The translations under genes and the position numbers were made by a program. The notes beneath the pieces are model-generated. The model worked only from the letters and a program-made list of their open reading frames with translations, ran no database searches and had not been told where the DNA came from. Of a stretch of 64,000 nt of DNA, positions 33,470-42,666 are shown piece after piece (position 1 is the first letter of the stretch; every line of letters begins with the position of its first letter). Origin of the DNA: Notospermus geniculatus (lineage: Eukaryota; Nemertea; Pilidiophora; Heteronemertea; Lineidae); contig NMRB01001582.1 in assembly GCA_002633025.1 (NCBI GenBank), positions 13,761 through 77,760 of the forward strand, written 5' to 3'.

Positions 33470-33612
33470 ACAGTGGAACAGGGCACTTCACAAGTGACTT
33501 GCAACACTTCGTTGGTGAACACCTAAGAAAGTGTTGAATCAACACCACAAGAGCAGTCTCTCACAGCCCTCTTGGAAAGTGTTGATTTTAACTCCTCAGG
33601 TGTTGATTTCAC
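33470..33612. mobile_element. Intronic insertion with AACACTT/AAGTGTTG motifs
   Basis: The insert starts after AAGAGAN (one N at about 33466) and carries repeated CAACACTT/AAGTGTTG words in both orientations. The host intron sequence TGGCCTCACTCGAAATATGATG resumes after it and is present without the insert in the other cassettes. Confidence 0.5.
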
Positions 33613-33699
33613 CACTTCAGTTGGCCTCACTCGAAATATGATGTCTCCAATGAAGAGAATCTTTCGATATTTGAAATTATATATTTCTTGAAAACACAG

Positions 33700-33768
33700 A
33701 TGGTAACACGATCAGAAGAATTAAACACAAAACTGCAGAGAGCAGAGAAAGAAAATGAAAATCTCAAG
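33700..33768 (+). CDS. Coiled-coil exon, 69-nt type, copy 1
   Basis: Acceptor AAAACACAG and donor AAG|GTAAGC, 23 codons, phase 0: MVTRSEELNTKLQRAEKE and then NENLK. It resembles the middle of the terminal exon (TQSEELKTTNKENEDLR). A second copy lies at 34607-34675. Confidence 0.8.
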
Positions 33769-34080
33769 GTAAGCAGTGTATTCAAGACAGGTCCCGTTGA
33801 GTCATGTGAGTGTTGATGATTGATCCTGGAAGGCCACAGATATTGGCGACTATCCATCATCTCGGTCCTCATGATATCTAGCCGTCAGGCAATTTTTGTG
33901 CTCAAATAAAAAAAATACCAATAATAATGCATACAACGAGTTATCCCTTTTCTGGGGTGGTAGCGCATCAGATGCACACTTCTTGAGATCGAATCATAGC
34001 TTAGATGGCAGCACCGACGACGTAACCAGAATGAGCGATGAGTGCGTGATTGGTTCACAGATTACACATGATTCTTACAG

Positions 34081-34170
34081 GACCAATCCCGAGATCTGCT
34101 GGCGCAATTGGATTCAAAGAATGAAAGCATTGAGTGCTTGAAAAAAGAGAAGGAAGAACTCAGAGGCGAG
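34081..34170 (+). CDS. Coiled-coil exon, 90-nt type, copy 1
   Basis: Acceptor GATTCTTACAG and donor GAG|GTAAGT, 30 codons, phase 0: DQSRDLLAQLDSKNESIE and then CLKKEKEELRGE. It equals the 105-nt type without the first five codons. In the 105-nt exons the same point is an internal CAG, so the short form corresponds to use of that inner acceptor. Confidence 0.8.
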
Positions 34171-34304
34171 GTAAGTATTTAGTTATCAAACAGATCATGT
34201 GTAAATAGATGGCAGTTTTCACTCACCGCATTGCTCTATATATAATGTCTCCAGCCAATTCAAGAGAGTCTTGATATTTGAAAAGACAATCATATTTGTT
34301 GCAG

Positions 34305-34409
34305 GTGAGAAATTTGCAGGACCAGTCCCAAGATGTGCTCAGACAATTGAATTCAAAGAATGAAAGCACTGAGTGCTTGGAAAAAGAGAAGGAAGAACTC
34401 AGAGGCGAG
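34305..34409 (+). CDS. Coiled-coil exon, 105-nt type, copy 5
   Basis: VRNLQDQSQDVLRQLNSKNE and then STECLEKEKEELRGE. Acceptor TTGTTGCAG, donor GAG|GTAAGTC, phase 0. It has regular heptads without proline. Confidence 0.85.
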
Positions 34410-34606
34410 GTAAGTCTTTATTTCAGGCTGCCAATGAGGTTTAAACATTCGAGGAATTTCGCCCCTATTTAGTTCATTACTCTATTCTATCAAGCGGATC
34501 TAGACTAAATGACAGTTTTCACCCGACCTGGCCTCACTCGAAATATGATGTCTCCAAAGAAGAGAATCTTTCGATATTTGAAATTATATATTTCTTGAAA
34601 ACACAG

Positions 34607-34675
34607 ATGGTAACACGATCAGAAGAATTAAACACACAACTGCAGAGAGCAGAGAAAGAAAATGAAAATCTCAAG
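34607..34675 (+). CDS. Coiled-coil exon, 69-nt type, copy 2
   Basis: MVTRSEELNTQLQRAEKE and then NENLK, differing from copy 1 by K to Q. The splice sites are the same. The following intron runs into the N gap at 34736. Confidence 0.85.
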
Positions 34676-34735
34676 GTAAGCAGTGTATTCAAGACAGGTC
34701 CCGTTGAGTCATGTGAGTGTTGATGATTGATCCTG

Positions 34736-35159
34736 NNNNNNNNNNNNNNNNNNNNNNNNNNNNNNNNNNNNNNNNNNNNNNNNNNNNNNNNNNNNNNNNN
34801 NNNNNNNNNNNNNNNNNNNNNNNNNNNNNNNNNNNNNNNNNNNNNNNNNNNNNNNNNNNNNNNNNNNNNNNNNNNNNNNNNNNNNNNNNNNNNNNNNNNN
34901 NNNNNNNNNNNNNNNNNNNNNNNNNNNNNNNNNNNNNNNNNNNNNNNNNNNNNNNNNNNNNNNNNNNNNNNNNNNNNNNNNNNNNNNNNNNNNNNNNNNN
35001 NNNNNNNNNNNNNNNNNNNNNNNNNNNNNNNNNNNNNNNNNNNNNNNNNNNNNNNNNNNNNNNNNNNNNNNNNNNNNNNNNNNNNNNNNNNNNNNNNNNN
35101 NNNNNNNNNNNNNNNNNNNNNNNNNNNNNNNNNNNNNNNNNNNNNNNNNNNNNNNNNNN
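34736..35159. other. Assembly gap
   Basis: 424 N. The flanking cassettes indicate that it may hide further copies of the coiled-coil exons. It ends at a G run (35160-35170). Confidence 0.99.
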
Positions 35160-35170
35160 GGGGGGGGGGG

Positions 35171-36125
35171 CACAATTAAAAAAAAACTTGATGTTCATGT
35201 TGTACTTTTTGAGAGGCACGGCGCTGATTTTAAGCAGGCGGGGGCGATATATACGAGTATTTTTATCTAGAACTTACTTAACGGGACCCAAACAACAATA
35301 TTCAAGTCAATGGCAACCAGACCTACATGAGCATTGACTACTGAGGCCACCATCCGGCAGTCGTTTGTTGGCATCCTCGACTGTTCGGGTCTATGTTTGT
35401 ACGAAAACGCATGACGTTTCTTCTTGATATGCCTTTTATGAGAGAAAAGAAAACAAGAGAAAATGGAAAGAATAGAATAAAAGAAAAATCACGAGTGAGA
35501 CCACGCGAGTTTCGAACCTACGACCTTCAGGTTGATGTGCCGACATCCTCTGCACCACGCTAATCAACTGACTGCAGACATGCGGAGGATATTTGTTACC
35601 TGGTTCAGGGCAATGCGTGCAACTCGACGTTTAAGCCAAACTTCGCGTACTGTTTGCAAACCAGGCTCGATAAATGGACATTTTCTTCTGAAAATCGCTT
35701 GTTGGTGGGTCCCTACCGCAAGGCACCCTCCACCACACGCCACTGTCTCCCCTGCCAGCTGCTCCAAGAGCGCTGCATAATTAATGAGCTAGACGTGCGT
35801 CCAAGACTACGCTTTTATTGCATACACAGCAGTTAGCTGTGCAAATAAACAGTTCGATGTCTTTAACGCCGTCTTAATCTTCGTTCGAGGCATAGCCTGC
35901 TCCCAATCACAACTTTTCGATGCCTTTTTGCGACGGCGGCGAAGGCGAGTCGGAGGACTCCATCTTCGTCTACTGTTTGCATAATTAATGGGGTCTAATT
36001 ATGCCTTAATTTTCATTGGTCCATACTGATCGGTGGTCATGAATATTCACTAATGTTTGCTTGCCATTTAAGACTAATTTCTGGGTATTCGGCAAGCATT
36101 TGCTTGCCAAATAACCACTTCCTAA
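35171..36125. other. Intronic DNA with a tRNA-like SINE
   Basis: Apart from the tRNA-like block at 35500-35573 no feature was recognised. A short CAAGCATTTGCTTGCC palindrome at about 36090 resembles the subterminal words of the Harbinger copy at 15777. Confidence 0.5.
35500..35573 (-). repeat. tRNA-like SINE head
   Basis: The minus strand reads TTAGCGTGGTGCAGAGGATG (A-box region) and GTAGGTTCGAAACTCGCG (B-box region, GGTTCGAAACT with one mismatch to consensus). The stems are imperfect. It is taken as a SINE or tRNA pseudogene. Confidence 0.6.
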
Positions 36126-36299
36126 AAAAAATGCGTTAATAATGCATACAACGAGTTATGCCTAATTTTCTGGGGTGGTGGCGCATCAGATGCACACTTC
36201 TTGAGATCAAAGCATAGCTTAGATGGCAGCACGGACGACGGTAACCAGAATGAGCAATGAGTGCGTGCTTGGTTCACAGAATACTCATGATTCTTACAG

Positions 36300-36389
36300 A
36301 TCCAATCCCGAGATCTGCTGACGCAATTGGATTCAAAGAATGAAAGCATTGAGTGCTTGAAAAAAGAGAAGGAAGAACTCAGAGGCGAG
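36300..36389 (+). CDS. Coiled-coil exon, 90-nt type, copy 2
   Basis: IQSRDLLTQLDSKNESIE and then CLKKEKEELRGE; acceptor GATTCTTACAG, donor GAG|GTAAGTC, phase 0. It starts with Ile where copy 1 has Asp. The surrounding 36130-36475 matches 33900-34260. Confidence 0.8.
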
Positions 36390-36551
36390 GTAAGTCTTTA
36401 GTTATCAAACAGATCATGTGTAAATAGATGGCAGTTTTCACTCACCGCATTGCTCTATATATAATGTCTCCAGCCAATGGGGCTATCCAGGGAAAACTAA
36501 ACCTCCAGATGGCTCTGCTGTACTATAAGTCCTAGTGTCACTGTTTGCAAC

Positions 36552-36683
36552 ATGGCAGAGTATGGAAAGTGGACTGTTCAGAAACTTAAAAATGAGTTAT
36601 CAAACAGAGGAGCGTCACTTACAGGCAGAAACACGCAGAAAAATGATCTAATCATTTTCAAACTCAGATGCCTCCATCATTGA
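36552..36683 (+). CDS. SAP-like domain fragment of an ISL2EU-encoded protein
   Basis: A 43-residue frame starts MAEYGKW and continues TVQKLKNELSNRGASLTGR and NDLI. It matches the SAP helix-extended-helix DNA-binding fold (a Leu-x-x-x-Leu helix, then RGA, then a TGR-x-DLI helix). Autonomous ISL2EU elements are known to encode a second protein with SAP and YqaJ exonuclease domains, and this would be its N-terminus. It stops soon after the SAP domain, so it is either one exon or a truncated gene. Confidence 0.55.
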   Translation: MAEYGKWTVQKLKNELSNRGASLTGRNTQKNDLIIFKLRCLHH

Positions 36684-37004
36684 CGTAATCATCATATCAG
36701 ACTTGATATTTTGTCCATCACTCTCTTAGTGATGGCACAAATCGCCTCCTATAACCAATTAACACCTAGACCAATAAAAACAAGTTCTATGCCCTTAGGT
36801 TTTTATACCCTAGAAATCAAATGAGCTGATTATTTTTGATCTGAGATGTTTGGGTCATGGTGATATCGACGTTCGATATCACGAAATTTGGTATTTTGAG
36901 ATTACTTGCCACACTGTCTGTCAACTGATCAACATGAAACAAGTCTAAATTCATGCCTGCTTATCCAAGGACAGGACTCAGTGTTATCCAAACCAGTTAA
37001 AAAA

Positions 37005-37110
37005 AGGGCGGCCCGCCCCTCTTAAAAATACCGACGGCAAAATCCGCCCCTCTTAAAAACGGCCCGCCCCTCTTTAAAATTCGTCCGCCCCTCTTAAAAA
37101 TGCACCCGCC
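37005..37110 (+). repeat. Short tandem repeat of CCGCCCCTCTTAAAAA
   Basis: Four to five units with irregular spacers lie inside the ISL2EU-type element. Confidence 0.75.
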
Positions 37111-37439
37111 TTAACATTTATGATTTAGATCGCTCAATTATGCATCTCAGATGCTCAGAAAACGCATCTCAGAGCACCTTAAATCTACATTTCGCTGGGG
37201 GAGGACCCCCCAGACCCCCTGCCAGAAGGCGCCTTTGGCTCCTCGCGCGGTGCCTTCGGCAGCACGCCCATCTCCGCCCCTCTTAGACCAAAACTCGTGG
37301 AGAACACTGAGGACTGTGGTAAAATTCTCAGCCTCATGTGTCCGGGTGATTGAGATATCATGAGATTTTGATATTTTCAAACTTGATAATTTGCAACATC
37401 TCTGCCCGTGGTTGAGGTAGAGACATGATATCACCCACA

Positions 37440-37665
37440 CTTAGGTTATTGAGCATGCCCATTTCGATTATGCATTGACCTTGATGATCAGGTCAAGGTC
37501 AAACCTGATAAATTGAAATGTCTCTGTCTGTGGTAGCAGTGGAGGTTTGATAAAACCCATATTTAAGTTATTTAGGATGCCAATTTCAATTATGTAATAA
37601 CCCTGATGATCATAGGTCAGAGTCAAGGTTAGAGGTCAAGGTCAAACTTCCCAAAGAACTGATAA
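37440..37665 (+). repeat. Dispersed repeat with AGGTCA words, copy 4 (partial)
   Basis: It contains TCAGGTCAAGGTCAAAC at 37490 and AGAGGTCAAGGTCAAACT at 37630, in the setting CACTTAGGTTATTGAGCATGCC seen in the other copies. Confidence 0.6.
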
Positions 37666-37808
37666 ACAATGAAACTCACTGAACAGAAAGTGGATAGTAT
37701 AACTTATAGTACAGTAGAGATCCCTATTATCGAGAGGTTGAAATATATTCTGGATAGCCCCATTCAAGAGAATCTTGATATTTGAAAAGACAATCATATT
37801 TGTTGCAG

Positions 37809-37913
37809 GTGAGAAATTTGCTGGACCAGTCCCAAGATGTGCTCAGACAATTGAATTCAAAGAATGAAAGCATTGAGTGCTTGGAAAAAGAGAAGGAAGA
37901 ACTCAGAGGCGAG
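37809..37913 (+). CDS. Coiled-coil exon, 105-nt type, copy 6
   Basis: VRNLLDQSQDVLRQLNSKNE and then SIECLEKEKEELRGE; acceptor TTGTTGCAG, donor GAG|GTAAGTC, phase 0. Gln-5 of the class is Leu here, which also destroys the internal CAG acceptor found in its sisters. The 69-nt exon that should follow is missing: intron sequence jumps from GAAATTATA to AGGCCACAG at 38094. Confidence 0.85.
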
Positions 37914-38335
37914 GTAAGTCTTTATTTCAAGCTGCCAATGAGGTTTAAACATTCGAGGAATTTCGCCCCTATTTAGTTCATTACTCTAATCTATCAAGCG
38001 GATCTAGACTAAATGACAGTTTTCACCCGACCTGGCCTCACTCGAAATATGATGTCTCCAAAGAAGAGAATCTTTCGATATTTGAAATTATAAGGCCACA
38101 GATATTGGCGATTATCCATCATCTCGGTCCTCATGATATCTAGCCGTCAGGCAATTTTTGTGCTTAAATAAAAAAAATGCAATAATAATGCATACATCGA
38201 GTTATGTCTAATTTTCTGGGGTGGTAGCGCATCAGATGCACACTTCTTGAGATCGAAGCATAGCTTAGATGGCAGCACCGACGACGGTAACCAGAAGAAG
38301 CGATGAGTGCGTGCTTGGTTCACAGAATACACATG

Positions 38336-38620
38336 ATTCTTAAGGCCTGTATCCACTGGACCGGTTTCCGTCGCGGTTGCCGCACCGGTTTCCCGCGCCG
38401 GGATCAAATGCTTCAATAGATTTCCCATTAGGTATTTCCACTTGAGCGGTCCGGCAAGAATGATGTAATCTCCGCTGCGGGGCGACGGGAACGGGGAAAA
38501 TCAGATTGCAAAAAGGCATTCAGTGCGGGAACCCGCACCGGTTGGTTTTGATGAAATTATGCAATTTCCATAAACAACTGGTTCAAGGATTCTGTTTCTT
38601 TATGTATTATCGCTTCAATG
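38336..38620. mobile_element. Insertion or replacement where a third 90-nt exon would be expected
   Basis: Intron sequence identical to other cassettes runs to CACATGATTCTTA (38341) and then changes to AGGCCTGTATCCACTGG, rich in ACCGG/CCGGT words. The expected CAG and 90-nt exon are absent. The right border is not defined. Confidence 0.5.
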
Positions 38621-38898
38621 CCATATGAAGCTGTGCTCTACATGTTTTTCTCCATTTGAACCTGTATTTGGCGAGAAACATGCCAGACTTTATAGAGCGA
38701 CTCATTTGCGACTCACAGGCGAGGTGGGCTACAGCATTCAAGTTTATTACAATTTAGTTTATTACTCTGTCGCACATCGAAAGGTGATACATGTACATGT
38801 ACATGTATTTCGGCAGTTTTCATTCAAGGCATTACTCTGAATACGAAGAAGTATTCACCCAGTTGTTGAATATTCATTTGTATTTTGAATTGTTGCAG

Positions 38899-39072
38899 CT
38901 GAGCGATTTAAAACCAGAGCTGATGACACAATCAGAAGAATTGAAAACAACCAACAAAGAAAATGAAGATCTCAGAGTCGACAAGCACGATGTTTCCACT
39001 GCGCCATCTGACCCGTGGACTGACAGTCATGACAGGGACAGTGGGTATCATACCATACCTTGTCATGAGTAG
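38899..39072 (+). CDS. Terminal exon of the coiled-coil gene
   Basis: Acceptor AATTGTTGCAG, phase 0, 57 codons and a TAG stop at 39070-39072. The first 28 residues (LSDLKPELMTQSEELKTTNK ...) continue the heptads; the rest is a polar tail with DSHDRDSGYHT. The DSGYHT sequence resembles a beta-TrCP-type degron (DSG-phi-x-S) with Thr in the last place; this is only suggestive. The exon ends the gene, so the whole array reads in one frame from 32050 to here if every exon is used. I do not recognise the family; long coiled-coil scaffold proteins share such features. Confidence 0.75.
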   Translation: MSDLKPELMTQSEELKTTNKENEDLRVDKHDVSTAPSDPWTDSHDRDSGYHTIPCHE

Positions 39073-39121
39073 AAATAATAGTTATTATGAATTTGGTCCT
39101 ATGGGCCGAATTTGCAAAACA

Positions 39122-39361
39122 TAGCAGAAGCTTACAACCCAAAGCCCCAAGGGCAAGGCCAAGCTTTTGCTTGGCAAGGAGAGGCACAAGCCAAATATTT
39201 TGCTCAGAAGCATTTTCATAATCAACTGCTTAATATCCTAGCGACCTTTTCTTATAAAGCCAAGCAAGGTCTTGGGTAATACCGCAGCACAACGTATTGT
39301 TGGATGGCAGAAGCATTTTCTATCTGATGAAGCTAATGCTCGCAAGACAAAGCTTCTGCTA
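39122..39361. mobile_element. 240-bp MITE with AAGCTTTTGCTT words
   Basis: Ends TAGCAGAAGCTT and complement. The interior has AAGCTTTTGCTTGGCAAGG and AGAAGCATTTTC words, related in style to the Harbinger copy at 15777-16933. Confidence 0.65.
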
Positions 39362-39364
39362 ATT

Positions 39365-40325
39365 ATGGTTTCCGATCTCGATGATCGGAAACCATATAGT
39401 AGTTGGTCGTGGTGTCTGTCTGTCTGTCTTTCCGTCTGTGTGTCTGTCCGCTGTGTAACTCGGCTACTGCAACAGCTACAGCCCTGAAAGTAAGTCACCC
39501 CACGTAACTTGATCCTGGCTACATGATGAGCTCATTGTTACATGTCTCTGACATGTGGGTCATGGTGATATTGATATATCAAGTGTTGATATTTTGCCCA
39601 TCCCTTTCTGTTAAGCGCTGGTAACTTGGCTCCTAGACCAGTGACAGTTCTATCAAGTTCCATCCACATGTTCATGGATCGGGGCTCATCATCAACTTTC
39701 ATCTCCAGGGTCAGTATCACATTGATATTGATATATCAAATTTGATATTTTGAGATATCTTACGATCTCGTCCAGATAGCGACTACAACTTTGCCTTACC
39801 CCATCATAGTCACTCACGATGTTATTGCTACTAATATTGTCCACCTGGAGTTTGCAGGTCACATGATATTTAGTGATATCATGGTGATATTCGATATGTA
39901 ATTTTGATAATCTGAAATAACTCGACAGCTGGTGTAGGAAAGGAGCCTAAACCTACCCTGAGGGGTTATCACTTATGCTCTTTCAGATTATACAATGACC
40001 TTGAGTGTTTGAGGTCAAGGTCAAATTCAAATTGAACGAGTAGGCCTACATGGCCGTCTCAAGAACTGACAAAAGACCAGTGAGCATCATGAATCCAAGT
40101 CATATACCTCGATTATCCAGGATCCTTATTTCATTTACGCAATGACATTGCAGGTCAGAGGTCGAGGTCACGGTTAAAATATAGCTGTAATATTGGAATA
40201 GTCGATGATATCGACAGAGAACTTGCTGTGACCTGAAACCAAGTACTTTTGCGAATAATCTTTCAATTTTTGCAATGACCATGAAGGTGGGATGTCAGGG
40301 TCAAGCTTAAGATACAGAAACATGT
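39365..40325 (+). repeat. Composite dispersed repeat with AGGTCA arrays, copy 5
   Basis: It begins GGTTTCCGATCTCGATGATCGGAAACC, with a CTGTCTGTCTGTC run, AACTCGGCTACTGCAACAGC, and later TGAGGTCAAGGTCAAA (40011) and CAGGTCAGAGGTCGAGGTCA (40150). Its order matches copy 2 at 18480-19540. Confidence 0.7.
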
Positions 40326-40679
40326 TCATGACGATAACTACAGTCTAAAAGCCTACCTGGCACAACTACCCAACTGCACAACTACTAAAAGCCTACCCAC
40401 ACACAACTGTGGGGTGTGTACCCACCCACCACAGATACGAGCCTGTATTGTTTAAGGTATCCCTCCAATGCATGTTTATGCAAGATATGAAGTCGCTCGG
40501 TGAATTAATGACAAGCTGTAGCAGGTTCGTCACTTTTGTCGAACTTTGACCTCTGTGACTTTGAAAAGTACGTCAAATCAAAAATCCGTTACGTATGTTA
40601 TGTATCCTTATTAGCTACACCTATGATAAAAATTTGGAGACGATCTAGTCATTAGTTCAGGAGTTGTTGCACTTTTTAG
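40326..40679. other. Non-coding stretch, nothing recognised
   Basis: A short CACAACTAC/CTACCCACACAC repeat lies at 40360-40435. No gene was seen. Confidence 0.5.
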
Positions 40680-41030
40680 CTCACCCCTGAGCTTTTGTCG
40701 TCGGCAGCGTCCGTCGTCGTCCGTCTTCGTTGTCCGCTAGCACGGCACGTTTCGTAACCGCTGCAGCTATTGATCTGAAACTTCGTACATATACCCCTAG
40801 GTCAGATGACCTACCACGTTTCGGCCCGACTGGACATCCGGTATGGCCGCCAGGTGGCTTAACCTGAAAATCAAGTAAGTGCTATTACTCGGGAACAGCT
40901 TGACGCAGAGTGCTCAAATTTGATAATTTACCTCCCTCTAGAGACGACCTTTATATGCACGTCAAATTTTGGCCTGATTTGACTTCAAACGTGGCCACCA
41001 TGCAGGTGGCATAACCCAACAATCATCAAA
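40680..41030. repeat. Dispersed repeat of the AGCTCACCCC / CGTCGTCCGTC type
   Basis: Begins AGCTCACCCCTGAGCTTTTG, then GTCGTCGGCAGCGTCCGTC, CGTTTCGTAACCGC and ACTTCGTACATATACCCC. The same words recur inverted or rearranged at 54540-54690 and 60495-60545/61060-61100. It is non-coding. Confidence 0.7.
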
Positions 41031-41117
41031 GTGCTGCAACTCAGACAAAGACCTCTAGGCAGCCTCTCTAACATGTCCCGCCGCCTAGGCGAGTCAGTCA
41101 TGCCGGCAGTCCGACTA

Positions 41118-41825
41118 AAGCTGGGCGCACATGGACGCACCGTGGAGAATCGTCAGCGCATTCGCCGAGTTTCTCAGGTGGCAGCACTGTGCTCCGAGTC
41201 GAACATGGCGGCTGTGTCACATATCGATGTCTGTGTTGCCGACTAAAACGCGAAAGATGGATAGTTTCGGTCGAGGTGAGCGAGTTTAAGTGAATTCGAG
41301 GATGATCTAGTGATAATTTGCAATAGAACAAGCCGAAATATAGGTGCTGAAGAAGTGTTGTTTCTTTGTTTGAAGTGGAAAATTTCGTAGTGTAGGCCGG
41401 TTGTTTGATTGACCGCAGTTTCCACGGAGTGACACTTGAACTTTTCCACTTCAAATGTAAAATCGACTGCGTAATTCCAATTAAGGAAGCTTTAGATTAA
41501 TAGACGATAAACTGGAGGTCATCCTCGGCATAGTCTAAGTGTGTATACCTTTCATCTTCGGTGCATTTGCTCCCCGCTTTGGAGTTGATTGTTCAACATT
41601 TGTGACACAGCCGCCATGTTCCGACTCGGAGCACAGTGCTGCCACTTGAAAAACTCGGCGAATGCGCTGACGATTCTCCACGGTGTGGACGGCAAGTCTC
41701 AATGCGCCAGGGGTGTTTTTAAAGTCGACTGACCCAACGCTGCTGGACTCGTCATTCAGCCGGGTCAGCCGACTTTAAAAACATCCCTACCGCATTGAGA
41801 TTTGCCGTCCATGTGCGCCAAGCTA
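41118..41825. mobile_element. Fold-back element with nested MITE in one arm
   Basis: The left arm 41118-41240 (AGCTGGGCGCACATGGACG, then GTGGAGAATCGTCAGCGC) pairs with 41600-41690. The right arm is interrupted by or extended with a palindromic unit (41687-41825) of the family found at 58841-58990 and 61943-62093. In the spacer, ATG 41254 opens a very short frame with a donor G|GTGAGC (41276), which is probably chance. Confidence 0.65.
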
Positions 41826-42004
41826 AGGCTAAGAATCCATTCCACGCGAATTTTAAGCGGTGCGACGCCGCATCCTTTGTCCGTGACCAATGCGGCGAAA
41901 ACAAACAATGGTTGATTCATCGCATCGCTAGAAATTCACGTGAATTGATTCTTAGCCAAACTAGTATCCTTATCTATAGATAAATCCTGAGATACCATGC
42001 ACAG

Positions 42005-42340
42005 GCTTTGACTGATGTTTATCTACACCTGGGCCCAGTTTCACAAAGAAACTTAAGTCTAAAGTTTGACTTAAGTCATCATGTGACCAGGGTTTCAGCA
42101 AATCAAAAGACTTCATTTCAGACTTAAGTTTTTTCTTGGACTTAAGATTCTTTGTGAAACTGGGCCCTGATATCGTGAATATTTCAAATACTAGCGCAAC
42201 AATTCTGACACGGTTTCTTGCATATGAAAGGAAAATATTTGTTGGTCACATTTCCGCATTAATATTTTGGAAATTTGAAACTATCAAAATTACGTAATAG
42301 CTCACCAGGAAAAATATTGAAAATCATTGTATTGGTATCG
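42005..42340. repeat. Dispersed AT-rich repeat, copy 3, split by a MITE
   Basis: The sequence TTTATCTACACCT and ATCGTGAATATTTCAAATAC match copies 1 and 2 and are separated by the MITE at 42032-42166. Confidence 0.7.
42029..42169. mobile_element. GGGCCCAGTTTCAC MITE, CTG target duplication
   Basis: Element 42032-42166 has ends GGCCCAGTTTCACAAAG and complement, flanked by CTG on both sides. The uninterrupted repeat copies at 1436 and 22085 show the empty site. A CWG target of 3 bp is typical of animal Harbinger MITEs. Confidence 0.85.
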
Positions 42341-42660
42341 TGAGACGTGTCTTTACGGTGCCACTGCCTCAACAGCGCAGGGCGTGTCTTAACGTTGCAT
42401 TGCTCAACACATATCTATAAGTCAGGTCATTTGTCGCTGTTCATCCCCGGATGTCTCTCTTAGGGGAAGGTATTAAAAATCTGAATGTAGATCTACAACA
42501 TGTAAACTGTAAATATGTTTACTTCTTGTAACGCGTTTCTTACGACACTTTTTTAACTTTGAAAACACTGTATTCTATACGAGAAATAAATAAATAAATA
42601 AATGATCAAAATCGGTCGTGTCTTGTTCGTTCCACTGCTGCTGTCATTATCGTAACTAGG
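42341..42660. other. 3' flank of the potassium channel gene with (AAAT)n
   Basis: An AAATAAATAAATAAAT run lies at about 42585-42603. No minus-strand AATAAA was found close to the stop codon. Confidence 0.6.
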
Positions 42661-42666
42661 CGTGTC

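Larger units (their letters stand above)
36477..37763. mobile_element. ISL2EU-type (PIF/Harbinger) element inserted in an intron, AT TSD
   Basis: The intron sequence CTCCAGCCAATTCAAGAGA, intact in other cassettes, is interrupted after CCAAT. Element 36479-37761 (1283 bp) has ends GGGGCTATCCAG and CTGGATAGCCCC, and the AT dinucleotide is duplicated. GGGGC ends with a 2-bp AT target are the hallmark of ISL2EU. It carries a small SAP-like frame at its left side, a short tandem repeat, and a copy of the AGGTCA-type dispersed repeat. Confidence 0.85.

Noticed and set aside
34534-35219. Several 150-213-residue frames around 34.5-35.3 kb
   Set aside because: They are made almost entirely of unknown residues from the N gap.
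41254-41276. Short start exon with a GTGAGC donor
   Set aside because: Seven codons inside a fold-back element; likely chance.
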